A DNA stretch of 64,000 bases. Origin: Marinomonas aquimarina. GTDB lineage: Bacteria > Pseudomonadota > Gammaproteobacteria > Pseudomonadales > Marinomonadaceae. Below are positions 54,554 through 63,615 of this stretch, in pieces (the stretch's first letter is position 1; each line of letters begins with the position of its first letter). The translations under genes and the position numbers were made by a program. The notes beneath the pieces are model-generated. The model was not told the origin of the DNA. It saw only the letters and a list, made by a program, of their open reading frames with translations, and ran no database searches. The stretch covers positions 248,001 through 312,000 of the forward strand of contig NZ_FLOC01000002.1 in NCBI RefSeq assembly GCF_900089755.1, written 5' to 3'.

Positions 54554-56143
54554 TTACAACTCACGCGAGGCAAGGAACTCATCATAGTTACCTTGGAAGT
54601 GCTCAACCTTGTGATCTTTAATATGCAAAATCTCTGTTGCCAAAGAGGATACGAACTCACGGTCATGGCTGACGAAAATCAGCGTACCTGGGTACATTTC
54701 CAAGGCCATGTTAAGGGATTCGATCGATTCCATATCCAAGTGGTTGGTCGGCTCGTCCATCAATAGCACATTGGTTTCTTCTAGAATCAACTTACCAAAG
54801 ATCAAGCGGTTCTTCTCACCCCCAGAACACACTTTCGCTTTCTTGTTAAAGTCATCCGCGGAGAACAACATACGACCAAGGGTCGCACGTACGACCTGAT
54901 CATCGTCGCCGTCTTTACGCCATTGTGTCATCCAGTCAAACAGTGTCATGTCATTGTCGAACATGTCATTGCTGTCTTGTGGGCAGTAACCTAGGGTCGC
55001 GTTTTCGGCCCACTTGACGGTACCTTCTTGTGCTTCAAGCTCGCTCATAAGACAACGCAACATGGTGGTTTTACCCACACCATTTTCACCAAGAATCGCT
55101 ATACGCGCACCCGCTTCAAGCATCAGGTTAGCGCCAGTGAAAAGCTTTTCACCTTCAAAGCCATGACCCAGGTTTTCAAGGATCAATGCCTGACGGTGCA
55201 GCTTCTTCTGCTGTGTAAAGCGAATAAATGGGTTTTGACGGCTAGAAGGTTTGATGTCTTCCAGTTTGATTTTTTCCAACTGACGAGCTCGCGAAGTCGC
55301 TTGTTTCGCTTTCGATGCATTGGCCGAGAAACGTGCCACGAATTGCTTAAGGTCTGAAATTTGTGCCGATTTCTTCGCGTTGGCCGCCATCATGGTTTCA
55401 CGGGCCTGAGCCGATGCCAGCATGAAATCATCGTAATTACCAGGGTAAACACGTAGCTCACCGTAATCGATGTCGGCCATGTGCGTACATACAGAGTTTA
55501 GGAAGTGACGGTCGTGGGAGATGATCACCATGGTCGACTTGTACTGGTTCAACATGTCTTCCAACCAACGGATCGAGTCGATGTCCAAGTTGTTGGTCGG
55601 CTCGTCCAGTAGCAGAATATCTGGCTCAGAAAACAGTGCCTGTGCTAGCAGCACACGCAGTTTCCAACCTGGAGCCACTTCGCTCATTGGGCCGAAGTGT
55701 AGGGCTTCATCAATACCGGCACCCAATAGGATTTCACCGGCTTTACTTTCTGCACTGTAGCCATCCATTTCCGCAAAGTCGCCTTCCAGCTCGGCTACTT
55801 TAATACCGTCTTCTTCGCTCATTTCTGGCAAGCTGTAAATGCGGTCACGCTCTTGCTTCACTTCCCAAAGCTCTTTGTAACCCATGATTACCGTATCGAT
55901 AACCGAGTATTCTTCAAACGCGAATTGGTCCTGATTTAGCTTACCCACACGAATGTTTGGGCTTACAGAAACGTTACCTGATGTTGGAATCAAGCTGCCG
56001 TCGAGAATCTTCATGAAGGTGGATTTACCACAGCCGTTGGCACCGATTAGGCCGTAACGGTTGCCATCACTGAATTTCACGGAGATGTTTTCAAAAAGAG
56101 GTTTGCTACCAAACTGCATGGTAACGTTAGAAGCTACGATCAT
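54554..56143 (-). CDS. ybiT: ABC-F family ATPase, YbiT type
   Basis: 529 residues (E. coli YbiT 530). It has two ABC domains without membrane segments, Walker A in each (GANGCGKST near 37, GENGVGKTT near 353), signature CSGGEKNRL in the second and the diverged [11 protein letters not shown] of the first, which is normal for this subgroup. Walker B is [11 protein letters not shown] and [15 protein letters not shown] proteins bind the ribosomal E site and relieve stalled translation. It starts with ATG at 56143, alone on the minus strand, separated from the upstream operon by a short stem. Confidence 0.95.
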   Translation of the reverse strand: MIVASNVTMQFGSKPLFENISVKFSDGNRYGLIGANGCGKSTFMKILDGSLIPTSGNVSVSPNIRVGKLNQDQFAFEEYSVIDTVIMGYKELWEVKQERDRIYSLPEMSEEDGIKVAELEGDFAEMDGYSAESKAGEILLGAGIDEALHFGPMSEVAPGWKLRVLLAQALFSEPDILLLDEPTNNLDIDSIRWLEDMLNQYKSTMVIISHDRHFLNSVCTHMADIDYGELRVYPGNYDDFMLASAQARETMMAANAKKSAQISDLKQFVARFSANASKAKQATSRARQLEKIKLEDIKPSSRQNPFIRFTQQKKLHRQALILENLGHGFEGEKLFTGANLMLEAGARIAILGENGVGKTTMLRCLMSELEAQEGTVKWAENATLGYCPQDSNDMFDNDMTLFDWMTQWRKDGDDDQVVRATLGRMLFSADDFNKKAKVCSGGEKNRLIFGKLILEETNVLLMDEPTNHLDMESIESLNMALEMYPGTLIFVSHDREFVSSLATEILHIKDHKVEHFQGNYDEFLASREL

Positions 56144-56162
56144 GGGGTATCCAGAAATTGAG

Positions 56163-56184
56163 AAAGCCCCAATGAAGGGGCTTA
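56163..56184 (-). terminator. Possible terminator of the five-gene operon
   Basis: AAGCCCC, TTCATT and GGGGCTT on the minus strand, followed by a short TTCTC run. It lies about 90 bp past the TPR gene and close to the ybiT start. Confidence 0.5.
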
Positions 56185-56275
56185 GTGATTGATGGCCGTA
56201 CTATAAAGCCTGTGTATGAAATGTCTATGGCATTGATGAAAAAGTCATCATTTTTCACCAAGCCAAACCGCCTCA

Positions 56276-56917
56276 CTACTTCAGCGCTTTGTTCACTTTT
56301 TCCATCAGAGCCTCAATTTCTTTGTGGCGACCTTGATCGGCTAATGGGCGATCGGCACGTGGTGCGGCCTGCTGCGCCATGACGAGGTATTTTTGCGCTT
56401 CACTGTACTGTTTCTCATCGTACAAAAACTCAGCGTAGAAATAGTTACCGTCGATGCCTTGTGGATTTAGCTTGAGCGACTCTTGCAGCAGTTGTTGCGC
56501 TTTATCATCGCTGCCAAAGCCAATCGGCCAGCCTGGTACTTTGTGGTACAACACACCAAGACTCGTGTAAGCAGAACCTTGCAAGGCATGCGGATCTTGT
56601 TCAAGAGCCTGTTCAAAGCTGGCTTTGGCCGCTTTGGCTAACGACAAAGCACCTAAGCCCCCTTTAGCGCCCGCCGTACTGGATTGAATGATGCCCAGCC
56701 AAACACGGTATTCGGTTTTTTCAGGCTGAGCCTGTACCATTTGCTCAGCCTGGCTCAGCAGCTGAGTAAACGCCGCTTCACGCACCTCCTCTGCTACCAA
56801 ATAATTAATTTCGGCCCATGTTTTTTGTAGCGTATGCAGCCCTTTGTCTGTCTCTTCAGCCCATGCTTGGCTGGCAATTCCAGCACATACTAGTACAGCA
56901 GATAGGATCTTTTTCAT
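56276..56917 (-). CDS. Secreted TPR protein, last gene of the hemolysin-family operon
   Basis: 213 residues with a signal peptide (MKKILSAVLVCAGIASQAWA), so it is periplasmic. The rest is helical with TPR-like pairs: AKASFEQALEQDPHALQGSAYTSLGVLYHK (about 92-121) and the LLQESLKLNPQGIDGNYFYAEFLYDE unit (about 142-167). Its start overlaps the SDR stop by ATGA, with AGGAGAAG as ribosome site. It could be a scaffold for transport or assembly of the operon's product. No enzyme motif is seen. Confidence 0.78.
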   Translation of the reverse strand: MKKILSAVLVCAGIASQAWAEETDKGLHTLQKTWAEINYLVAEEVREAAFTQLLSQAEQMVQAQPEKTEYRVWLGIIQSSTAGAKGGLGALSLAKAAKASFEQALEQDPHALQGSAYTSLGVLYHKVPGWPIGFGSDDKAQQLLQESLKLNPQGIDGNYFYAEFLYDEKQYSEAQKYLVMAQQAAPRADRPLADQGRHKEIEALMEKVNKALK

Positions 56918-57720
56918 AGTCGCTTCTCCTGAAAGGTCGGCGCGATAAAGCGCTTAATGATAGGCAGTTTCTTCAGCAAAGCTTTGTCGACTAAGCTTGG
57001 GAAAGCACCGTTGATTTTGACAAAAAGACGCTCAGGAAAGCCGATGAAGGCGCGAGATTGTCCCCCTTCAAGCAGCTCAATAAAGTGCTGAGCTACCACA
57101 CTTGGCATATCCACTTGATTTCCCAGCGCCTCGTTCATGGCATTGGCCAACTCACTGTTGATCGCCGTGGCCGTGGCACGGGGAGCAAGGTAAGACACGC
57201 GAATATTGCTGTCTGCTAACTCACGCATTAGTGACTCGGTAAAACCACGCAGACCAAACTTGCTGGCACAGTAAGCACTTTGCCCAGCAAAGCCGATACT
57301 GCCAAAGGCCGAACCGATATTCACGATTTGTGTTGGCTTATCTTGTTGTAACAATGGTAACAATGCCTGGGTTAGCAACATTGGCGCGACCAGGTTGGTC
57401 TCAATCAGCGACTCGATGGTCGTGCTACTGGTATCCTCTAACATGGACAAATGACTGACCCCGGCATTGTTCACCAGCATGGTTAAGCCCCCAAGTTCCG
57501 CCACCTTGGTCACCAACGCCGTGCGCTCTCTGACACAGGATAAATCGGCACAGATAACATCGTGCTCACCCGGTAAACGACCCGCTAACTCATGCAACTT
57601 CATGCTATTGCGGCCCACTAAGATCAGGCTAACGCCTTTTTCGGCCAAAGCCGTAGCCAGTGCTTGTCCAATCCCGCCCGAGGCACCGGTCAGCAAGCAA
57701 CGCTGATTGTCCCAGTTCAT
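56914..57720 (-). CDS. Short-chain dehydrogenase/reductase of the operon
   Basis: 268 residues from the ATG at 57720. AAAGGAG is six bases before it and overlaps the stop of the upstream gene; the ATG two codons earlier directly abuts that site. It is a classical SDR: TGASGGIG at 11-18, NNAG at 84-87, Ser137, and catalytic Tyr150-x3-Lys154 (YCASK). The C-terminal tail is longer than usual and contains RLFVKINGAFPSLVDKALLKKLP, like acyl-chain-specific reductases. It probably reduces a ketone or aldehyde of a lipid-like intermediate with NADPH. The neighbours supply the ligase and an oxidase-like protein. Confidence 0.88.
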   Translation of the reverse strand: MNWDNQRCLLTGASGGIGQALATALAEKGVSLILVGRNSMKLHELAGRLPGEHDVICADLSCVRERTALVTKVAELGGLTMLVNNAGVSHLSMLEDTSSTTIESLIETNLVAPMLLTQALLPLLQQDKPTQIVNIGSAFGSIGFAGQSAYCASKFGLRGFTESLMRELADSNIRVSYLAPRATATAINSELANAMNEALGNQVDMPSVVAQHFIELLEGGQSRAFIGFPERLFVKINGAFPSLVDKALLKKLPIIKRFIAPTFQEKRL

Positions 57721-57731
57721 AAGCATCTCCT

Positions 57732-58400
57732 TTATGCCGCTTGCGCTGTCGCATGACTGTCCAGCGAGCGAAAAATATTGGCGTATAAAGTGAAGAACAT
57801 CTTGGCAGTGTGAATGATCAGATCTTGCTCTTTTGGATCATCAATCTTATTCATCAGGTTCTCGAAGAAGACAATATGCTCTTGGTCCAAGGCACCATGA
57901 GAGCGCAGGTAACTAAAGGCGTTATCTGTTAAGCCCAACTTGTCTTGAATATGCTGGGCGGCGTTATCGGCAAGGGCCGTACTGGTACCTTCTAACACAA
58001 ACACCATGCCGAAGAAGCCCAGTGGATTAACACGATTCACCATATCGTAGGCATAAGACACCATTAATTCCGTCGCGGCGGCTGGTTGGCTGGCGCGGAC
58101 TGCTTCTTTATCCATGCCACAGGCGGCGATGTCATTTAGAATCCACTCTTGATGGCCCATTTCTTCTTCGATGTATTCACCGACCGCTTCACGTAGCCAT
58201 TCTTTCGATTCCGGTAAGCGGCTGCCAACGGCCATCAGCAGCGGCACCGTATGTTTCACATGATGGTAGGCCTGTGCTAAGAAAGCGACATAATCCTGTA
58301 AGCCTATTTCCCCTTGGAAACAGCGCTGAATGATCGGGGAAGTCACTAAATATTGACGTTCCAATTGGGTTTCATTTTGTAGGCGTTGGTACAATGACAT
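57732..58400 (-). CDS. Haem-oxygenase-like (TenA/HDO-type) protein of the operon
   Basis: 222 residues, all helical. It belongs to the TenA/PqqC/HDO fold but lacks the TenA catalytic Cys. Candidate metal ligands are His46, His47 or His50 on one helix, Glu80 and His83 (EEMGHQEW), Glu137 (VLEGTS), and Asp172 with His175 (DQEH). This arrangement resembles the non-haem di-iron HDO enzymes (UndA, CADD, SznF families) that oxidise, decarboxylate or cleave amino or fatty acids. The first ligand is not the usual Glu, so iron binding needs proof. AGGAG precedes the start; the gene lies 10 bp after the AMP ligase. Confidence 0.75.
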   Translation of the reverse strand: MSLYQRLQNETQLERQYLVTSPIIQRCFQGEIGLQDYVAFLAQAYHHVKHTVPLLMAVGSRLPESKEWLREAVGEYIEEEMGHQEWILNDIAACGMDKEAVRASQPAAATELMVSYAYDMVNRVNPLGFFGMVFVLEGTSTALADNAAQHIQDKLGLTDNAFSYLRSHGALDQEHIVFFENLMNKIDDPKEQDLIIHTAKMFFTLYANIFRSLDSHATAQAA

Positions 58401-58410
58401 CTTCGATCTC

Positions 58411-59868
58411 CTAGTAATTTGCGCACTGATTGATTTGATACAGACCCTGAATGCGATCGTCGAAATGCGCCAAAATTTGCTTGCGAATAAGTTTGCCAGT
58501 GCTGGTCACCAGCCCTTCAATGTGTTCCAACGGCTCAGATGACAGCAGCCAAGCGCCTATTTGGGCGTAGTCTGGTAACCCGCTATTCACCTTATCAATC
58601 ACCGCTTGAATGGTGTCATGAGGCATGTCTGGTTGAAGTAACACCAGCAGCGCACCACAAAATGGCTGAGCGTCACCAAACACCATGACCGTTCGAAAAC
58701 ACTGAGTGGCCAAAAGCTCAGCTTCAACCCACTCAGGTGAAATATTGCGACCAAACGAGTTGATCAAGACGTTCTTACGGCGGCCTTCGATAGTGAGAAA
58801 GTCATCTTCTAAACGTACCAAATCGCCGCTGGCAAACTCTGTGGGATAAAAGCTCTCCGGCTGATTCATGTAGCCTAGAAACAAGTTGCCAGAAACAATC
58901 AACTCGCCGTTTTCTACACGCACTTGGGCGTGTGGCAGCAGCTTGCCAGCACTGCTTGCCTGGTCGGCTTCTGGTGTATTGAGCGATACCACAGAAGCAC
59001 ATTCGGATAAGCCATAGCCTTGGTATACAGGTAGGCCCAATGCTCGCGCTTGCTCAATAAGAGCTGCAGACACTTTACCGCCACCGACCGCAATAAACTG
59101 CAGCCATGTCGGTGGTTGCCAACCTTGATTACAGGCTAAGACCATGAAAGACAGCAGCTCAGGAACCAAAATCACACTGTTTGGCTGTTGCTGACTAATC
59201 AACGCTAGCATGGCTTGAGGCTCGACTAGACGGCTGCCTTGGAAACCACGCTCAGTTTGGCTAGCAAGATACACGGTACCTCCCACCATTAATGGTGCGT
59301 AAATACCAGCAATGTTTTCCAATAAGGTAGCAAGTGGCAGCAGACACAAGTGCTTAACCTGCTCGAGACCAATGCTTGAGGCGAGGGAACGAGCGACTGT
59401 TAGCTGCGATTCATTACTTAAACACACGCCTTTCGGGGTACCCGTTGTACCTGAAGTAAAGGTGATTTTATGCGTGCCCAGCGGCAAATGCGGCACAACA
59501 GCAGGATCCAAGCGCTGACTGAAGACCTGACTAAATGGTGTTGGATGAGAGGTATCGGCCAAGATCTCAGCCTGAACTTGGCCCACCAGTAACAACTCAA
59601 TCGCACTGGCTTGCAGTAGATATTGCGTTTGCTGCGCACTAAAGAATACTGGTACCGGCACACAACAAACCTTGGCTTGCTGGCAGGCCAGATCAAACAG
59701 CACCCATTCAATACCATTGTCCATAAACAGCGCAACGCGGCTGACATTCTGCTGCTCTAACCAAGCTTGGCGAGCCTGCACCGCTTTCGCCAGCTCAGCG
59801 TAAGTCAGCTGATGATGACCATCGTCTAGGGCTATTTGCTGCTGCCATGCAGCGGAAAAGTACCACAT
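58411..59868 (-). CDS. AMP-forming acyl/aryl ligase
   Basis: 485 residues, of the acyl-CoA synthetase/ANL superfamily. Motifs are complete: P-loop TSGTTGTPKG at 138-147, YGLSE at 285-289, GDL at 348-350, R363 and the C-terminal catalytic Lys459 (TSTGK). The size is small for a long-chain acyl-CoA ligase because the N-terminal region is short. It should adenylate a carboxylic acid, most likely a fatty acid, and pass it to CoA or to another acceptor; no carrier protein is coded nearby. Its ATG overlaps the upstream stop by one base, with GAGGAA before it. Confidence 0.88.
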   Translation of the reverse strand: MWYFSAAWQQQIALDDGHHQLTYAELAKAVQARQAWLEQQNVSRVALFMDNGIEWVLFDLACQQAKVCCVPVPVFFSAQQTQYLLQASAIELLLVGQVQAEILADTSHPTPFSQVFSQRLDPAVVPHLPLGTHKITFTSGTTGTPKGVCLSNESQLTVARSLASSIGLEQVKHLCLLPLATLLENIAGIYAPLMVGGTVYLASQTERGFQGSRLVEPQAMLALISQQQPNSVILVPELLSFMVLACNQGWQPPTWLQFIAVGGGKVSAALIEQARALGLPVYQGYGLSECASVVSLNTPEADQASSAGKLLPHAQVRVENGELIVSGNLFLGYMNQPESFYPTEFASGDLVRLEDDFLTIEGRRKNVLINSFGRNISPEWVEAELLATQCFRTVMVFGDAQPFCGALLVLLQPDMPHDTIQAVIDKVNSGLPDYAQIGAWLLSSEPLEHIEGLVTSTGKLIRKQILAHFDDRIQGLYQINQCANY

Positions 59869-60551
59869 TATAGATTCCTCAATGAGGCCAATAACGGATT
59901 GGCGCGGTTCTGTACAATCGTCATCAGGCCATGCAACTCTTTACGTTGATAAGCCACCTTGATGGAGGCTTCAATATCCAACACCAGCACTTCTGGCTCG
60001 TTGTCGTAGTAATGCCCCCATTCGGCTCGACCTTGCGCAATACAATCAACCGATGCCGGTGCCAGATACCTCATCGGAAAACCCAGTGCCGTCAGTAACT
60101 CACGGACTTTCGCAGTACCAGAAAAAACCAAGTGACGGACATCCGTTAAATACAGTCCCATGACCACGGTCATGATCAGCGGCAGCGTAAAACGGGCACT
60201 TTGTGAATACAGGTTGCCCATCTCAGCAATTTGATGACGGGAAGCGAAAATACCGATCTTGGCCAACACTTGAGTAATGGAATCGGGTAAGTATTGTTCG
60301 ATAAATAACGGTACATCGGCACGGCGCACCCCAACGGCAGCGCGCAATTGTTTCGTCTTAATACCGAGCAGTAGCGGGAGAAATGTTTGCAGATTGGCAT
60401 CATAGCACTTGGCAAAACCAGCTTTGATGAAAGCCTCTAGCTCATCACGTGACGCCGCGTTCTGTGCTGCTGTGACAAATTCAAAGGCTTGTTGCGGCCC
60501 TTGAAGTCGGTTGGCCTTAACCGGTTGCTGTACTACCAATGACTCTTGCAT
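59868..60551 (-). CDS. Thermostable-hemolysin family protein (GNAT/AHL-synthase-like fold), first gene of the operon
   Basis: 227 residues. It resembles the T_hemolysin family (PF12261) known from Vibrio thermostable hemolysins. There is no signal peptide or amphipathic pore region, and the central part (EMGNLYSQSARFTLPLIMTVV, about 130-150) is reminiscent of the conserved segment of AHL-synthase/GNAT enzymes, so an acyltransferase role is at least as likely as lysis. GGAGGGAC precedes the ATG at 60551. The gene overlaps the AMP ligase start by one base and thus leads a five-gene coupled operon. Function in this operon is unknown. Confidence 0.78.
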   Translation of the reverse strand: MQESLVVQQPVKANRLQGPQQAFEFVTAAQNAASRDELEAFIKAGFAKCYDANLQTFLPLLLGIKTKQLRAAVGVRRADVPLFIEQYLPDSITQVLAKIGIFASRHQIAEMGNLYSQSARFTLPLIMTVVMGLYLTDVRHLVFSGTAKVRELLTALGFPMRYLAPASVDCIAQGRAEWGHYYDNEPEVLVLDIEASIKVAYQRKELHGLMTIVQNRANPLLASLRNL

Positions 60552-60651
60552 CGTCTGTCCCTCCTAATGGATAGAGACAGACTAAGCTTGAAACCTTATG
60601 GAAAACTTATGCGTTATTTAACAATGCTTTTATTGCGCAAAGTTTTGTAAC

Positions 60652-62709
60652 TCAATGCCCAGCGTTAGAGTCGTCTTGAGGTGCTTGGATCACCCCATCA
60701 TGGGACTTTAGTTGGCTAAAAAAGTCACGGTAATGAAGCGGCTTTGAGTAGAAATACCCTTGATACAAGCGACAGCCACGGTCATCTAACAGCTGCTTTT
60801 GCACTGAGGTTTCTACACCTTCAGCAATCACTTCAAGGTTAAGCTTTTTCGCCATCAAGAGAATCACATCCACAATCGGGGTTTGGTCCTCTAGCGTTGT
60901 GATATTGCTGACAAAGCTGCGATCAATTTTCAGCACATTGATGGGCAGCTGATTGAGGTAGCGTAGAGAAGAGTAGCCGGTGCCAAAATCGTCCACCGAA
61001 AATGACACGCCCTGCTCTTGTAAATGCAACATAGTTTCTTTGGCATGCTTAAAGTTATTGATCAGCAGGTTCTCAGTAATCTCAAACTCAATATTAATGC
61101 CCTTTAGCTGATAACGCTCAAGGATCGGCAGCACACGCTGAATAAAGTCTGCCTGCATAAAGTGTGCAGGACTGATGTTAATGGACAGGTGGCGGAAGGT
61201 TTTTGGCAAGCCCTGTTGCTGCCAATGGCAGAGCAGCCGCAGTGACTCTTCTAGCACCCACTCTTCAATGACACTGATTTGCCCCGACTCTTCGGCCACC
61301 GAAATGAATTCCACAGGCGACACCATGCCTCGTTCGGGATGACGCCAGCGCAGTAACACTTCCGCGCCAGAAATTACCCCACCATTGGTCACTTGGGGCT
61401 GTAGCCAGAGTTCCAGCTGATTACGTTCAATCGCCTTATGCAGCCCTTCTTCCAATTGCCAGCGACTTTGCGCCTGTCGCTGCATACTGACATCGAAAAA
61501 GCGGAAGCCATTGCGACCATCGGCCTTGGTTCGATAGAGCGCTGTATCTGCTCGACGTAAGACTTGGCTACTGGTGTCTTGTGGTTGCGGGAAAGTGGTT
61601 AAACCAATACTGGTTGAGCAGTGGATGAGATTTCGGCCAATTTGCACTGGCACCGAGATCATATCGGTGATGCTGGCAGCAATGTCCATTGCCAATTCCG
61701 CGGCCGTGTCTTCATCATAATCCAGCTGTGGCAACATAATGACAAATTCATCGCCACCAAAACGCGCAATCGTGGCAGACTCGCTTAAGCCTCCTTTTAA
61801 ACGCTGTGCCAAGGTCATCAGCAATTGGTCCCCGACTTGATGGCCTAAGGAATCATTAATGGTTTTAAAGCGATCAATATCGAGATACAGCACTGAGCCG
61901 AACCCACCGTCCTGATCGACAATCGCAGCATCGAGGCGTTCGATAAACCTGCGCCGGTTAGCGAGTTCCGTGAGTGGGTCGTAATAAGCAAGCAGGGCCA
62001 CTTGTCGACTGGCATCGTCTTTCTTCTGCCAGATCTGCTCAACACTGTGAACCAGCTCTCCCAGCTCATCTGTCTTACGATAGGGCGTGCTCATGGGCTC
62101 TTGATCGGCGGCCTGATCCAGACGCGACACCCACTGTGATATCTGCTGAATTGGCTTCGATAAGGCATTGTAAAACACCACGAACAAAATAATGCTTAAC
62201 AATAGAGTGTAAATAAGCCCAGATAATGCCAAGGTAATGGCTCGATTCGTTAATCCCGCTGAGACAAAACGCTTATCCAACCAGACAACTAAGCGGCCAT
62301 TACGACTTTGATTGGATGGAATGATAATCGGCTGTTCGATTTTTTCGCTGAGTCCCAGTACGGCAAAACTTAAATCAAACAAAAGGGACTGCTTTAACGT
62401 CTTCGATTTTTCTCTGGATTCAGCGATTTTATCGCCAAAGTCATCGTAAATGCTGGTGGCGGAAAACAGAGAGTCATCCACTAATAAATCTGCAATGGAC
62501 TGGGTCTGTTCTGTGTCTAAGTTATAGATCGCACTTTCAAGGTTCGGGTTGTAGAGCTGCAGCGAGCGCTCGATGCTTTCTTGCAGGCTATCACGCACAT
62601 GATTAAGGTCTAGGTAAAATTGGAATAAGGCGGATAAACCACCTAGCAAAAAAGATGTTAATAGAATGATCTTTGCTTGTCGGTAAGCAATCCTCTGCCC
62701 TAATTTCAA
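60652..62709 (-). CDS. Membrane GGDEF-EAL protein coupled to a binding protein, TTG start
   Basis: 685 residues. TTG at 62709 follows AAGGGA; no ATG is near. TM1 is at about 13-32, then a periplasmic region of about 130 residues, TM2 (about 160-182) and a HAMP-like linker. GGDEF is intact (near 317), while the EAL motif reads EVL (near 448) but the remaining phosphodiesterase residues (DDFGTGYSSL, EITENLL) are present. It is 19 bp downstream of the gene for a periplasmic binding protein, so the two are probably one operon: the binding protein could present a solute to the periplasmic part and so control c-di-GMP. Confidence 0.92.
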   Translation of the reverse strand: MKLGQRIAYRQAKIILLTSFLLGGLSALFQFYLDLNHVRDSLQESIERSLQLYNPNLESAIYNLDTEQTQSIADLLVDDSLFSATSIYDDFGDKIAESREKSKTLKQSLLFDLSFAVLGLSEKIEQPIIIPSNQSRNGRLVVWLDKRFVSAGLTNRAITLALSGLIYTLLLSIILFVVFYNALSKPIQQISQWVSRLDQAADQEPMSTPYRKTDELGELVHSVEQIWQKKDDASRQVALLAYYDPLTELANRRRFIERLDAAIVDQDGGFGSVLYLDIDRFKTINDSLGHQVGDQLLMTLAQRLKGGLSESATIARFGGDEFVIMLPQLDYDEDTAAELAMDIAASITDMISVPVQIGRNLIHCSTSIGLTTFPQPQDTSSQVLRRADTALYRTKADGRNGFRFFDVSMQRQAQSRWQLEEGLHKAIERNQLELWLQPQVTNGGVISGAEVLLRWRHPERGMVSPVEFISVAEESGQISVIEEWVLEESLRLLCHWQQQGLPKTFRHLSINISPAHFMQADFIQRVLPILERYQLKGINIEFEITENLLINNFKHAKETMLHLQEQGVSFSVDDFGTGYSSLRYLNQLPINVLKIDRSFVSNITTLEDQTPIVDVILLMAKKLNLEVIAEGVETSVQKQLLDDRGCRLYQGYFYSKPLHYRDFFSQLKSHDGVIQAPQDDSNAGH

Positions 62710-62728
62710 ACCAGTATTCCCTTAACGC

Positions 62729-63484
62729 TTAATTTGTCTGTAAGTAACGCGAGCGGATCTGATCATATAATCCATTCTCTTTAATCTGCTGTAAGCCATT
62801 ATTAACGGTCGTCAGTACATGATCCGAGTTGGGGTAATCGCTACTGATACAAACATACAATGATAAACTCAATTCATCATGAAGTGGGGTCACTTTTAAA
62901 TCTTTCTCGACGCCAAGCTGTTTGACGTAATATTGTGCCGGATAAGACGCCATATAGAGTAAATCGATGTTGCGGTAACGCACTGCCTTAATGGCACCAG
63001 ACAGGTCTGGGGAAGTTTGATGGGCAATGTTCAAACTCTGTAATTGCTTTTGCATGCCCCAACCATCGACCGTGACGACAGAATAGTCCGACAAGTCCAG
63101 TAGCTGAGTAATGTCATCGGTCACCAGTTCTTTACGGCTGACGACCGCTCGACTGACCGCTGAAAGCTCGTCACTAAAGTACATATACTCTTCTCGGCCA
63201 GGTCGCTGCGAGCAAGACAAGGTGCCTAAAATCCGACCTTGTTCTATTGACTTAACCACCCGATTCCAGGGCATGGTCTTAAACTCTACAGACACGCCTT
63301 GCGACGCAAAGGCAGCACGGGTAACGTCCACATCAATACCACTGATTTGCTGAGTGTCCTCTGACACTATGATATAGGGAGGATAACTCACGACATAGAA
63401 AGTGAGCGCTTCTTGCGCGCGTAGGGTTGCAGAGCTAAACAAGCAAAGGCAAGAAGTAACGAGGGGGAACAGCGCTTTTTTCAT
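62729..63484 (-). CDS. Periplasmic solute-binding protein (SBP_bac_3 type)
   Basis: About 251 residues from the ATG at 63484, which starts a typical signal peptide (MKKALFPLVTSCLCLFSS, cleavage near RAQ). An ATG three codons upstream (63493) is also possible, and neither has a strong ribosome site. The fold is the amino-acid-type bilobal binding protein: LTFYVVSYPPYI at the start, SGIDVDVTRAAF, then the MPWNRVVKSIEQGR pattern. No ABC permease is nearby, but a GGDEF-EAL gene follows 19 bp downstream. It is therefore more likely a signal-input subunit than a transporter part. The ligand is unknown. Confidence 0.85.
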   Translation of the reverse strand: MKKALFPLVTSCLCLFSSATLRAQEALTFYVVSYPPYIIVSEDTQQISGIDVDVTRAAFASQGVSVEFKTMPWNRVVKSIEQGRILGTLSCSQRPGREEYMYFSDELSAVSRAVVSRKELVTDDITQLLDLSDYSVVTVDGWGMQKQLQSLNIAHQTSPDLSGAIKAVRYRNIDLLYMASYPAQYYVKQLGVEKDLKVTPLHDELSLSLYVCISSDYPNSDHVLTTVNNGLQQIKENGLYDQIRSRYLQTN

Positions 63485-63615
63485 GAAAGTCATACTAAAG
63501 TGGACCGTTTGCAGTAGACATGTAGACGAGCTCAGATTAGTAAAGTTACCACAGCTCATCACTCAAAGGACACGTTTTAGCACATTATTTGAGCAACAAA
63601 ATGTAAACGCTGACC

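Noticed and set aside
57732..58400. Thiaminase II (TenA) role for the haem-oxygenase-like protein
   Set aside because: The catalytic Cys of TenA is missing and no thiamine genes are near; the ligase-SDR context points elsewhere.
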